Source of the DNA: Candidatus Burarchaeum sp.
GTDB lineage: Archaea > Micrarchaeota > Micrarchaeia > Burarchaeales > Burarchaeaceae
Reading direction: 5' to 3'
DNA length: 47,931 bases
Assembly (NCBI RefSeq): GCF_030646255.1
Contig: NZ_JAUSNF010000009.1
Span: 1 to 47,931, forward strand
Shown here: positions 40,566 to 47,604 of the stretch, one piece after another
How the letters are laid out: each line of letters opens with the position of its first letter
How positions within the stretch are numbered: position 1 is the stretch's first letter
Notes under the pieces: model-generated
Told to the model about the DNA's origin: nothing
The model's input: the letters and a program-made list of their open reading frames with translations, nothing else
Databases searched by the model: none
Translations under genes and position numbers: made by a program

Positions 40566-40886
40566 CTACTCGAGCATGAGCAGCTTGATGGCGCGCTCGA
40601 GCGCATGCTTCACTTCCGCCTCGCTCTTGCTGCCTGTGCAGATGACCTTGCCGTTCTTGAAAAGAAGCAGCGAAGCCTTGGGGTCCTTGAGCTTCAGGAT
40701 GGCGCCCGGGAACTGCTCGGGCTCGTACTCAACGTCTGTAACCTTCTGCGCTATGGAATAGAGATCGAGCTCAACGCCAAGGTTGGCGCTCGCGACAATA
40801 TTTTCAATCTTGAACGTCGGCTGAATCTTCCGCTTCTTGCCTGCGGGTGCCGTTGTCATTCTTGCAGCCTTTGCCTTTTTAGCCAC
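40566..40886 (-). CDS. TATA-binding protein with a single TBP repeat
   Basis: 106 residues from GTG 40886 with GAGGTGGT upstream; ATG 40859 is another option. After a basic tail, 'FKIENIVASANLGVELDLYS', 'VEYEPEQFPGAILKLKDPKA', 'SLLLFKNGKVICTGSKSEAE' match one TBP repeat, including the two Phe (in FPG and LLLF) that wedge into DNA. Normal archaeal TBP has two such repeats in about 180-190 residues. The stop TAG at 40566 is followed by only 50 bases before the VIT gene ends, so there is no second repeat. It would bind as a homodimer. A TATA (TTTATAAAGG) lies upstream at 40905-40914. Confidence 0.88.
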   Translation of the reverse strand: MAKKAKAARMTTAPAGKKRKIQPTFKIENIVASANLGVELDLYSIAQKVTDVEYEPEQFPGAILKLKDPKASLLLFKNGKVICTGSKSEAEVKHALERAIKLLMLE

Positions 40887-40943
40887 GCTACCACCTCGGT
40901 ACCTTTATAAAGGGTTTTTAAAGGGTATATTAATAAAAGCTTA

Positions 40944-41510
40944 CTATGCATGCAGCCGTTTCCTTACCATCTGCTCAAGGACCTTGTCTATTCGAAGAAG
41001 TTTGCAAAATCCCTGCGCTATCAACATCCAAAGCAGACCAGACAAAACTATGCGAAGTTCGGAAGACTCTATCATGTTTAGTGTGAATATATTCATGAGC
41101 GAATCAAACAGTTCAGACGGAAATAGCATGCTGAGCCGCCACGCAGATATTATGAATATGCTTGATAGCACAATGCCGAGTCCCAAATAAATGGTGTAGA
41201 TCGCAATAGCGTCGACAAAAAACCAATCATATAGTTTCGAAGTCTTGTTCGCCAGCCAGTCAAAGCTTTCGCTTTTCTCATTTTTGTTCGCGCCTGAAGA
41301 GCGCCTAGCAGCTCTAAATGCAAAATATGCCACGATTATGAGTAATACGACAAAACCCAGGCGTTCGTTCCATTCGTTTCCTCCGTCAAAACCGCCCCCG
41401 AGAATGCGAAGGGTCCCTGATAGATTTTTTCCAAAGTAGATCACGATTACAAAAAAACTTAGGACGGCATAGATGATGAATGCTAGCCAAAGGGACCATT
41501 GACCTTTCAT
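40944..41510 (-). CDS. Multi-pass membrane protein of unknown family
   Basis: 188 residues from ATG 41510 (the track's 41606 lies inside the previous gene). About four membrane helices: 'WLAFIIYAVLSFFVIVIYF', 'LGFVVLLIIVAYFAFRAA', 'AIAIYTIYLGLGIVLSSIFIIS' (near), and a last one. No known family. Low GC. Probably co-transcribed with the transglutaminase-like gene that precedes it. Confidence 0.6.
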   Translation of the reverse strand: MKGQWSLWLAFIIYAVLSFFVIVIYFGKNLSGTLRILGGGFDGGNEWNERLGFVVLLIIVAYFAFRAARRSSGANKNEKSESFDWLANKTSKLYDWFFVDAIAIYTIYLGLGIVLSSIFIISAWRLSMLFPSELFDSLMNIFTLNMIESSELRIVLSGLLWMLIAQGFCKLLRIDKVLEQMVRKRLHA

Positions 41511-41553
41511 ACAGTGGTTATTTGGAAATGTATTATTATGGCTTAGCAATATC

Positions 41554-42375
41554 TCAAACCCTGTCTGTCGGGCGCCTGTAGTCCCACTGGATTTCATTTT
41601 TATCAAACTTCAAAGCAGCCTGCTCTAAAGGCAGAAGGACGTTCTCCGCCACATCTAGGACGAATACTTTCCCTTCAGTGTTGGTATATCTGCACGAGAG
41701 GTAAGCACTCTCATGCTCATTTTCCTCCACGCTCACGGTGCCCATTTTCGTTCCTTTCCAGTTTTCCTTGAAAAGCTCAAAAAGCGCGGCGCATGCTAGC
41801 GTAAAATGCCTGGCCTTGCCGGCCTTATTTTTGATGAATCTGTCAAGCCAGATTGGTTCGCCGTCGTTAACCCTATTTGCTTCAATTATCGCGTCAGCCA
41901 TCTTTTGACCATTTTCGGATCGCATTTCTTTTCCGACTGTTTCATAAATCGCCCGCATAACCAGTCCCTCGGTCATCTTTTTATTTGCTGTGGCGTTTTG
42001 CACAACTTTTTTCTTTGCTATATCGTAAAGCCTCAGTATCTCAGACGGTTTATAGTTCAAATCTACTATGATGGTCTCCCAGTGGGCCGTAACATAAATT
42101 CCATTAAGTATGGGCGAATCGGGGCCGATATTTCGATGTGCATATGGCTTAGATGACGGCAAAAGCGTGCAGTTAGTCTCGGGTATCTTCCCGCCCTTCA
42201 TGTTCATGTCTGACGGATGTGACGGCAAAAGTCTGCAGTTGTCCGAGCCTGGCTCGGGCCTCACCTTATTATACTCACCTGCAATGAGCTCCTTTAGCCT
42301 TTTGGCCGCCTCTGGCTTCATGCCTGGCGGTTTCCCTGGACGTTCCCCTCCTTTCATTGCGCCCTTAGGATTCAT
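41554..42375 (-). CDS. Protein with possible transglutaminase-like domain lacking Cys
   Basis: 273 residues from ATG 42375, 21-31 bases behind the TATA box GGTTTTTAAGT (42396-42406); the 42549 start of the track crosses the L21e promoter. N-terminal half charged and Pro-rich. Residues in the last third read 'GKARHFTLACAALFELFKEN', then 'ENEHESAYLSCRYTNTEGKV' and 'FVLDVAEN', like the G-x-C-R-x3-A, H-A-x, D of transglutaminase-like folds, with Ala where the catalytic Cys would be. This is a weak pattern match. Confidence 0.55.
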   Translation of the reverse strand: MNPKGAMKGGERPGKPPGMKPEAAKRLKELIAGEYNKVRPEPGSDNCRLLPSHPSDMNMKGGKIPETNCTLLPSSKPYAHRNIGPDSPILNGIYVTAHWETIIVDLNYKPSEILRLYDIAKKKVVQNATANKKMTEGLVMRAIYETVGKEMRSENGQKMADAIIEANRVNDGEPIWLDRFIKNKAGKARHFTLACAALFELFKENWKGTKMGTVSVEENEHESAYLSCRYTNTEGKVFVLDVAENVLLPLEQAALKFDKNEIQWDYRRPTDRV

Positions 42376-42436
42376 ACTTAACTTCCTCATCCAGGACTTA
42401 AAAACCCACCACCCGCCGAAGCGCGCATATAAACCC

Positions 42437-42446
42437 TTTAAATAGT
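42437..42446 (+). promoter_or_regulatory. TATA box of the L21e-rpoF operon
   Basis: CTTTAAATAG lies about 40-48 bases before ATG 42485, giving a leader of about 20 bases with the ribosome site GAGGAGGGG. Confidence 0.5.
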
Positions 42447-42485
42447 TAGCGTGCAGAATAACAGGCGAGAGGAGGGGCAGATTGT

Positions 42486-42764
42486 ATGCGACGTTCACTT
42501 GGAAAGCTATCGAAGAGGACCAGGCTTCTGCGCAGGCGGAGCCGCACATCGCTCAGCGTGAGTCAGAGACTCAAGCAGCTGGCGGTTGGAGATGAGGTGC
42601 ACTTGACTCACATGACGAGCAGGAGCATGCCGCACCCGCGCTACCGCGGGAGGACGGGCACGATCGTCGGCAAGCAGGGCAGTGCGTACTTGGTCAGGAT
42701 CGCGGACCACAACATGATTAAGAGGCTCGTCATAGAGGGCGTGCATCTCACAAAGGTGATATGA
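42486..42764 (+). CDS. rpl21e: 50S ribosomal protein L21e
   Basis: 92 residues. Starts 'MRRSLGKLSKRTRLLRRRSR', then 'VGDEVHLTHMTSRSMPHPRYRGRTG' (SH3-like beta-barrel of L21e) and ends 'GVHLTKVI'. Part of the large subunit. First gene of the typical archaeal L21e-rpoF-DUF655-ksgA operon, overlapping rpoF by ATGA. Confidence 0.95.
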   Translation: MRRSLGKLSKRTRLLRRRSRTSLSVSQRLKQLAVGDEVHLTHMTSRSMPHPRYRGRTGTIVGKQGSAYLVRIADHNMIKRLVIEGVHLTKVI

Positions 42765-43285
42765 TGATTGGACGAAATATTGCGTCGGCAAGGCCGGCAA
42801 CAATTGCAGAGGTCGAGGCGCTGCTGCAGGCGCAGAAGGACGGGCGCGAGCTCTCATTCGAGCAGCAGACCACGCTCGACTATGCCAAGAAGGTCGCGAA
42901 GACCTCTTCAAAGAGCGCGCAATCGCTCGTGAAGGAGCTTGTGAAGCTGGAGAAGCTCACTCCCGAGGTTGCGTGCAAGCTCGTGGACCTGCTGCCTGTG
43001 AACAAGGAGCAGCTTACGGCCATAGTGTCAAAGGAGCGCTACACTCTGAGCGAGAAGGAGATTGAGCAGGTTCTTTCAATGCTTGCAAAGGCCGCCAGCG
43101 AGAGGCCGAGGTACAAGCCCGAGGAGCCTTCAGTTGACGAGGTTGGCTTGGCCGTCGATGTCGTCTCCGCAGCCGAGGCCCCGGAAGCAGCAAGCACCGA
43201 ACTCGAGAAGGAAGCGAAGAACGAGAAGAAGGAAGATGAGAAGGAAGCAAAGGGCGAGAAAAAATCAAAGAAGAAGGAAGACTGA
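42761..43285 (+). CDS. rpoF: DNA-directed RNA polymerase subunit F (Rpo4)
   Basis: 174 residues. The core is the usual Rpo4: 'RPATIAEVEALLQAQKDGRE', 'QTTLDYAKKVAKTSS', 'LEKLTPEVACKLVDLLPVNKEQLTAIVSKERYTLS' (split), with the HRDC-like end 'IEQVLSMLAK'. After residue 115 it has an extra tail of about 60 residues, Glu/Lys rich, that normal Rpo4 lacks. It forms the stalk with Rpo7. Confidence 0.93.
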   Translation: MMIGRNIASARPATIAEVEALLQAQKDGRELSFEQQTTLDYAKKVAKTSSKSAQSLVKELVKLEKLTPEVACKLVDLLPVNKEQLTAIVSKERYTLSEKEIEQVLSMLAKAASERPRYKPEEPSVDEVGLAVDVVSAAEAPEAASTELEKEAKNEKKEDEKEAKGEKKSKKKED

Positions 43286-43317
43286 GTTCGTGAATGTGTT
43301 GTACGGGGATCAGGTGG

Positions 43318-43911
43318 ATGAAAATGTTGCAGCTCGAGGAGAAGGCAGTTGTAATCGACTACCTGCCGCTTGGCAAGTCCACTGACATGACCAAGCAATC
43401 CATAGCGCAGCTGCTGGGCATGAGCTACTTCACGCTGCTCGAGGCCACGCTGAAACCCGCGAGCTCGCTTTCCATAGGTGAAGTCGTGAATGTGGGCAAG
43501 GAGAACCGGGACAAGGTGGAGCACATAAAAGGCCGCATAACTTATGACCAGCTTACCACGGGCGCCAAGAACGAGCTCAAGACTGCCATCAGGATTGTCA
43601 TAATGTCGCGCGAGCCTGACTTCGTGAACTTCTACAACAAATCGGGCGCGATTACGATGCGCGTAAACCAGCTCGCGCTCCTGCCAGGGATAGGCAAGAA
43701 GCACTTGGAAGCCATAATAAACGAGCGCGAGCGCAAGCCCTTCGAGTCCATGGCTGATATAACCAAGCGCGTTTCATTGCTGCCAGATCCCGCTAACTTG
43801 CTCGTGCAGAGGATAGAGCAGGAGCTGCACGGCGATGAGCAGCACTACCTGTTCGTAAGGCCTCCTTCGCACGCAATGGATCAGCCATACGGATCATTTG
43901 GAAGATACTGA
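43318..43911 (+). CDS. DUF655 RNA-binding-like protein
   Basis: 197 residues from ATG 43318 with AGGTGG upstream. N-terminal S1/OB-like part 'EEKAVVIDYLPLGKS' and C-terminal helix-hairpin-helix 'NQLALLPGIGKKHLEAIINERERKPFESMADI' (split). The family is found beside rpoF and ksgA in archaea and is thought to bind nucleic acid. Confidence 0.92.
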   Translation: MKMLQLEEKAVVIDYLPLGKSTDMTKQSIAQLLGMSYFTLLEATLKPASSLSIGEVVNVGKENRDKVEHIKGRITYDQLTTGAKNELKTAIRIVIMSREPDFVNFYNKSGAITMRVNQLALLPGIGKKHLEAIINERERKPFESMADITKRVSLLPDPANLLVQRIEQELHGDEQHYLFVRPPSHAMDQPYGSFGRY

Positions 43912-43951
43912 TGGGGACGGGCAAGCGGGACTAACAGGAACGGCTGAGCTC

Positions 43952-44707
43952 ATGGAGCGGCGCGCAAAAAAGCTCGGGCAGTGCTTTCTTTCAGACTACA
44001 GGGTTATCGACCGGGAGATAGATTATGCCGCGCCCGAGGGCAAGACCATTCTTGAGATTGGTGCAGGCGACGGCAGGCTTACAATGCGGCTCGCCGAGAA
44101 GGCCAAGCACGTGATTGCGGTTGAGAAGGACGACCGCATGCTCGAGTTCCTGCTGCCCCTCGTAACACAATACCGCAACCTCGAAATCCTGCACGGCGAT
44201 TTCCTCGAGCTCGACTTTTCGGACAAGCGCTTTGACGTAATTTTCTCCAACGTGCCCTATGTAATTTCCTCTCCCTTGCTATTCAAGCTCGCAACCATGA
44301 GGTTCGACCGCGCGGTTCTCTGCCTGCAGAAGGAGTTCGTGGACCGCATGCTGGCAAAGCCCGGTGACAAGAAGCGTTCAAGGCTGTCAGTCATGAGCCA
44401 GCTGCACTTCGACGTGTGGGGCCTTGAGAGCGTGCCGCGCACTGCCTTCAAGCCCAGGCCCAAGGTGGATTCCACGATAATTGAGCTGCACCGCAGGGAC
44501 TTCCGGGCAACCGAATTCCAGTCAGAATTCATCAACAAGCTCTTCCAGCACAAGGTGCGCACTGTGCGCAGGGCCCTGCGCGATGCCTACGGCCGGCAAG
44601 TTTCAGAACTGAAGACAAACTTAGACGAGAGGCGCGTATTTTCACTAACCAATGAGGAAGTTCTGAAGCTTGCAAAGGAACTGGAACCGCTGCTTACTTT
44701 GACGTAG
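43952..44707 (+). CDS. ksgA: 16S rRNA dimethyladenosine transferase
   Basis: 251 residues from ATG 43952, in place of the TTG 43898 of the track, which lies inside DUF655. 'KKLGQCFLSDYRVID' is the family start; SAM motif 'ILEIGAGDGRLT', 'VIAVEKDDRM', and the NxPY motif as 'FSNVPYVISSPLLF'. It dimethylates two adenines in the helix 45 loop of 16S rRNA. Last gene of the operon. Confidence 0.94.
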   Translation: MERRAKKLGQCFLSDYRVIDREIDYAAPEGKTILEIGAGDGRLTMRLAEKAKHVIAVEKDDRMLEFLLPLVTQYRNLEILHGDFLELDFSDKRFDVIFSNVPYVISSPLLFKLATMRFDRAVLCLQKEFVDRMLAKPGDKKRSRLSVMSQLHFDVWGLESVPRTAFKPRPKVDSTIIELHRRDFRATEFQSEFINKLFQHKVRTVRRALRDAYGRQVSELKTNLDERRVFSLTNEEVLKLAKELEPLLTLT

Positions 44708-44708
44708 A

Positions 44709-45320
44709 TCACTTCAGCTCAAATTCGTCAGAGTAGGCAAAAGCCTCTCCTTCCATCCCATACCCGACAATGTCGCTCTTTCCTTCCCACTCATCGCCTA
44801 CAAAATATCTGAAGCGCATCTTGTAATCTCCAAGAACCCGTGCATATCCGCCGCCCTCAGCTATTTTCTGATCCCACTCATCCAAATCCATGCTCTCACC
44901 AGGGTTAATCTTAACAAATCTAGACGGGCCTGTGCAATATACTCGGCCAAGATACGCAAGCTGTAGCTCGCCGTCCCTCACAGTATAGACTTGGTATAAC
45001 TCCGTGCATCCTTTTGCGTAGTATATTGTTTCATCAAGGTTGTTCGAGACAGTTATTTTCACGCTTTCTCCTGCCGTATACTCTTCCTTGTCAGTATAGA
45101 CAAAAACTCCCTCCTCGCCCGGCGGCTGTTCTGCGGGCGGCGTTACTTCAGGCGGTTGCGTGGAGGGCGGCGGATTTACCGGTGGCGTAGTGCTTGGCGG
45201 GGTTGTAGCCGGCGGCGTAGTAGTTGGAGGCGTTTCGCCAGGCGGTGTTTGAGCTGGCTGCGCGCATCCGGCAAGCAGCAGCATTGCAAAAATCATGCAG
45301 ACGAAAGCAAAAGTTCTCAT
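44709..45320 (-). CDS. Lipoprotein with Pro/Thr-rich linker and Ig-like domain
   Basis: 203 residues from ATG 45320 (GGAGGGAGTGTA upstream). Signal peptide with lipobox 'FAMLLLAGCAQP'. Next 45 residues are a repetitive Pro/Thr linker ('TPPGETPPTTTPPATTPP'), probably glycosylated, then a beta-sandwich domain 'DKEEYTAGESVKITVSNNLD' resembling Intracellular proteinase inhibitor/BsuPI or CARDB folds. Anchored outside the cell. TTTAAATAAG at 45354-45365 is its TATA box. Confidence 0.75.
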   Translation of the reverse strand: MRTFAFVCMIFAMLLLAGCAQPAQTPPGETPPTTTPPATTPPSTTPPVNPPPSTQPPEVTPPAEQPPGEEGVFVYTDKEEYTAGESVKITVSNNLDETIYYAKGCTELYQVYTVRDGELQLAYLGRVYCTGPSRFVKINPGESMDLDEWDQKIAEGGGYARVLGDYKMRFRYFVGDEWEGKSDIVGYGMEGEAFAYSDEFELK

Positions 45321-45389
45321 TACACTCCCTCCGAACAGCTTCTCGGCGCCCACTTATTTAAACCCGTCGCATTCTTTTCGGCTCGCGGC

Positions 45390-45962
45390 TCATTTCTTCG
45401 CAAACGTCAGGTAGCCCGTATGCCACAGCCCTTTCGTATCCGGCCTGAAGCCGCGCTCGCGCACGAGCATCTCGCGCACCATGTTTTCAATCGTGAAAAT
45501 CTCTTCTTCCTTAAAACCAGACTCCTTGCATGCAGCCACAAACTTCTGCACCTGCTCTGCGTGGGGCAGATAGCCTACAAGCGAGCCGCCCTTCTTGAGT
45601 GCCGCATACGCATGCGCAACCGCCTTCTCGGCATCCGCCAAGTCCAGAACCACTAAATCAACATCCTGCTCGTCGATTCCTGCAAACACGTCCTTCACCT
45701 TCACCTCGACATTCTTCAGCCCCGCCCTTTCCGCATTCTTGCGCGCAATCTCAGCAAAATCCTCGCGCCACTCGTAGCTCACAGCCTTCTTGCAGATATT
45801 GCCCAGCATGCATGCGAGCCAGCCGCTGCCAGAGCCAGCATCCACGCACACGCTCTCATGGCCTACGCACGTGAATGCGGCAATCATGCCAAAGTCCTTT
45901 GGCAGTATGACCTGCGGGCCGCGCTTGAGCTTCCTTAGGAATTCAGGATATTTCATGCACAT
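45390..45962 (-). CDS. trmI: tRNA (adenine-N1)-methyltransferase, TrmI family
   Basis: 190 residues from ATG 45962, about 27 bases behind a TATA box (GTATAAG), or ATG 45956. The region 'KRGPQVILPKDFGMIAAFT', SAM motif 'VDAGSGSGWLACMLG', 'VLDLADAEKAVAHAYAALKKGGSLVGYLPHAEQVQKF' (split) and the end 'GLWHTGYLTFAKK' are TrmI signs. It probably makes m1A at positions 57/58 of tRNA. Shorter at the N-terminus than bacterial TrmI because the beta domain is missing. Confidence 0.85.
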   Translation of the reverse strand: MCMKYPEFLRKLKRGPQVILPKDFGMIAAFTCVGHESVCVDAGSGSGWLACMLGNICKKAVSYEWREDFAEIARKNAERAGLKNVEVKVKDVFAGIDEQDVDLVVLDLADAEKAVAHAYAALKKGGSLVGYLPHAEQVQKFVAACKESGFKEEEIFTIENMVREMLVRERGFRPDTKGLWHTGYLTFAKK

Positions 45963-45984
45963 AAGCGGACTTCGAAAATACTTA

Positions 45985-45997
45985 ATACTTATACTCC
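45985..45997. promoter_or_regulatory. Shared promoter of trmI and purA
   Basis: The AT-rich block around TACTTATACT lies about 27 bases from trmI ATG 45962 and about 20-25 bases from purA ATG 46009. Both genes seem leaderless and diverge from one short region of 46 bases. Confidence 0.45.
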
Positions 45998-46008
45998 AAT
46001 AGCCCCTC

Positions 46009-47301
46009 ATGCCAGGCGCAGTTGTAGTTGGGCTCCAGTATGGAGACGAGGGAAAGGGCAAGGTAGTGGACTATTGTGCGCAGAAAGCCGACATAGTCGT
46101 GCGCTTCAACGGCGGCGCGAATGCCGGCCACACCGTGATTGTGAAAGGCGAGACGCACAAGTTCCACCTGATGCCGAGTGGCGTGCTCTGGGGCAAACGC
46201 GTGATGCTCGGTGCGGGCACAGTAATAGACCCGAAGCTGCTTCTTGATGAGATTGCGCAGGCGCAGAAGGCCGGCATAAAGCCGAAGCTTCTGGTGGACT
46301 ACAGGGCGCACGTTGTTACTCCCTGGCACAAGCTGCTCGACGGAGCCTCAGAGGTGCTCAAGGGCAGGCAGAAAATAGGCACCACGGGCAGGGGCATAGG
46401 GCCTGCATACGCTGACAAGGTTTCGCGCATAGGCATAAGGGTGGGCGATTTACTTGACGCGGGCAAGCTGCGGGAGAAGACAAGGTTCCTGAACGAGTTA
46501 AATTCAAAAATTGCCAGCCGGGTTTACTCAATAGAGGAAGTGCCTCAGGATTTTACCGCTGAGTATGCGGAATACGGGCGGCAGCTTGCGCCATATGTCG
46601 GCATGCTTTCCATCGAGCTCAACATGGCTCTGAGCGAGGGCAGGAAGGTTCTTTTCGAGGGCGCGCAGGGGGCGCAGCTGGATGTCGACCTGGGTACCTA
46701 CCCCTACGTCACTTCCTCAAACACAACCGCTGGCGCGGCCTGCGCCTACTGCGGAGTCGGGCCCAAGCACATAAAGGAGGTCTTGGGCGTTGTCAAGGCA
46801 TACACCTCCCGGGTCGGCGAGGGGCCTTTTGTGAGCGAGATAAACGGGCATCTTGCAGACAAGCTGCGGGAGAAGGGGAAAGAGTATGGCACAACAACAG
46901 GAAGGCCCCGGCGCATCGGATGGCTGAACCTTGTAGCTGTGCGTTATGCAGCAATGATAAATGGGACCACGGGTCTCGCGGTCACGAAGCTCGACACACT
47001 CTCCGGCCTTGAAAAAATAAATGTGTGCAAAGAATACGAGTGCGAAGGCAAGATGGTAGGACAGCATAAGGCGGACGCTGAGTTTCTGAAGCGGTGCAAA
47101 CCTGTTTATATCGAGCTCAAGGGCTGGGAGGACCCTGGCCCTGCGGGCTGGCGCGCGATGGTAAAGAACGGCTACAATGCGCTGCCAAAAGAATGCAAGA
47201 ACTACCTCAAGCTGATTTCCGAGTTCTGCAACGCACCCATATATATGGTAAGCATCGGGCCTGGCCGCGAGGATACCATTCTTCTTAAAAACCTGTTTTG
47301 A
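46009..47301 (+). CDS. purA: Adenylosuccinate synthetase
   Basis: 430 residues. GTP P-loop-like 'VVVGLQYGDEGKGKVVDYCA' with catalytic Asp and His ('GGANAGHTV'), 'IGTTGRGIGPAYADKVSR', 'FEGAQGAQLDVDLGTYPYVTSS', 'GVGPKHIKEVLGVVKAYTSRVGEGPF' (split), and 'TTTGRPRRIGWL' are all intact. It joins IMP and aspartate to adenylosuccinate in AMP synthesis. Ends 40 bases before tRNA-Thr. Confidence 0.97.
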   Translation: MPGAVVVGLQYGDEGKGKVVDYCAQKADIVVRFNGGANAGHTVIVKGETHKFHLMPSGVLWGKRVMLGAGTVIDPKLLLDEIAQAQKAGIKPKLLVDYRAHVVTPWHKLLDGASEVLKGRQKIGTTGRGIGPAYADKVSRIGIRVGDLLDAGKLREKTRFLNELNSKIASRVYSIEEVPQDFTAEYAEYGRQLAPYVGMLSIELNMALSEGRKVLFEGAQGAQLDVDLGTYPYVTSSNTTAGAACAYCGVGPKHIKEVLGVVKAYTSRVGEGPFVSEINGHLADKLREKGKEYGTTTGRPRRIGWLNLVAVRYAAMINGTTGLAVTKLDTLSGLEKINVCKEYECEGKMVGQHKADAEFLKRCKPVYIELKGWEDPGPAGWRAMVKNGYNALPKECKNYLKLISEFCNAPIYMVSIGPGREDTILLKNLF

Positions 47302-47376
47302 TTAAAGGAGGGTGAACGTCAGGGAACTTGGGTTTCCTACGCCTCAGTAGCTCAGTGGCAGAGCGCGTCCTTGGTA

Positions 47377-47470
47377 AGGCCCTTTTCTTTCGCGAAAGAA
47401 AAGCCCCTTGGGAAAAACCGTTTCCGAGCACATGTAAAGGGAAGGTATCGGAAACCGCAGGTTTCTGATT
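47377..47470 (+). other. tRNA-Thr intron
   Basis: 94 nt. The first half has a perfect hairpin CTTTTCTTT-CGCG-AAAGAAAAG. The second half holds copy B of the element found before tRNA-Leu. No ORF. Confidence 0.75.
47428..47469 (+). repeat. tRNA-abutting element, copy B
   Basis: GCACATGTAAAGGGA (47428-47442), four bases, then the 10-bp stem ATCGGAAACC / GGTTTCTGAT with loop GCA (47447-47469; one G-U). Compared with copy A the 15-nt motif differs at one base. The loop-proximal ACC-GYA-GGT is constant. The outer stem differs but remains paired. The stem ends one base before exon 2 of tRNA-Thr. Confidence 0.65.
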
Positions 47471-47540
47471 AGGACGAGGCCGCGAGTTCAAATCTCGCCT
47501 GAGGCTTTTGACAGCAGTCAAGAAGCCCCTGGTTGCAAAC

Positions 47541-47558
47541 TAGGCACGAAAGTGCCTA
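47541..47558 (+). other. GNRA hairpin between tRNA-Thr and integrase
   Basis: TAGGCAC-GAAA-GTGCCTA is a perfect 7-bp stem with a GAAA tetraloop. It lies 35 bases after the tRNA and 47 bases before the integrase ATG. It may end the tRNA transcript or be part of the attachment region. Confidence 0.45.
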
Positions 47559-47604
47559 ATTCGGCACCAAGAAAGATAAGGAGTTTGCCTCAGAGGTGCA
47601 AGAC

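Larger units (their letters stand above)
47341..47506 (+). tRNA. tRNA-Thr (anticodon GGU) with a 94-nt intron
   Basis: Exon 1 (47341-47376) and exon 2 (47471-47506) fold as GCCTCAG/CTGAGGC acceptor, CGTCC/GGACG anticodon stem with loop TTGGTAA (GGT), and T arm GCGAG-TTCAAAT-CTCGC; discriminator T; CCA not encoded. The intron sits between positions 37 and 38, the canonical place, and an AGG repeat at both joins leaves up to 3 bases of uncertainty. A 4-bp helix TTGG/CTGA with 3-base bulges TAA and TTA would give a bulge-helix-bulge site. Confidence 0.9.

Noticed and set aside
43039-43704. Antisense ORF of 221 aa over rpoF/DUF655
   Set aside because: Poly-Phe/Ser runs mirror the Lys/Glu tail of RpoF; no promoter or ribosome site.
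47587-47593. GCCTCAG before the integrase as a second copy of the tRNA end (attachment site)
   Set aside because: Only seven bases match the 5' acceptor strand, and the surrounding sequence does not continue the match.
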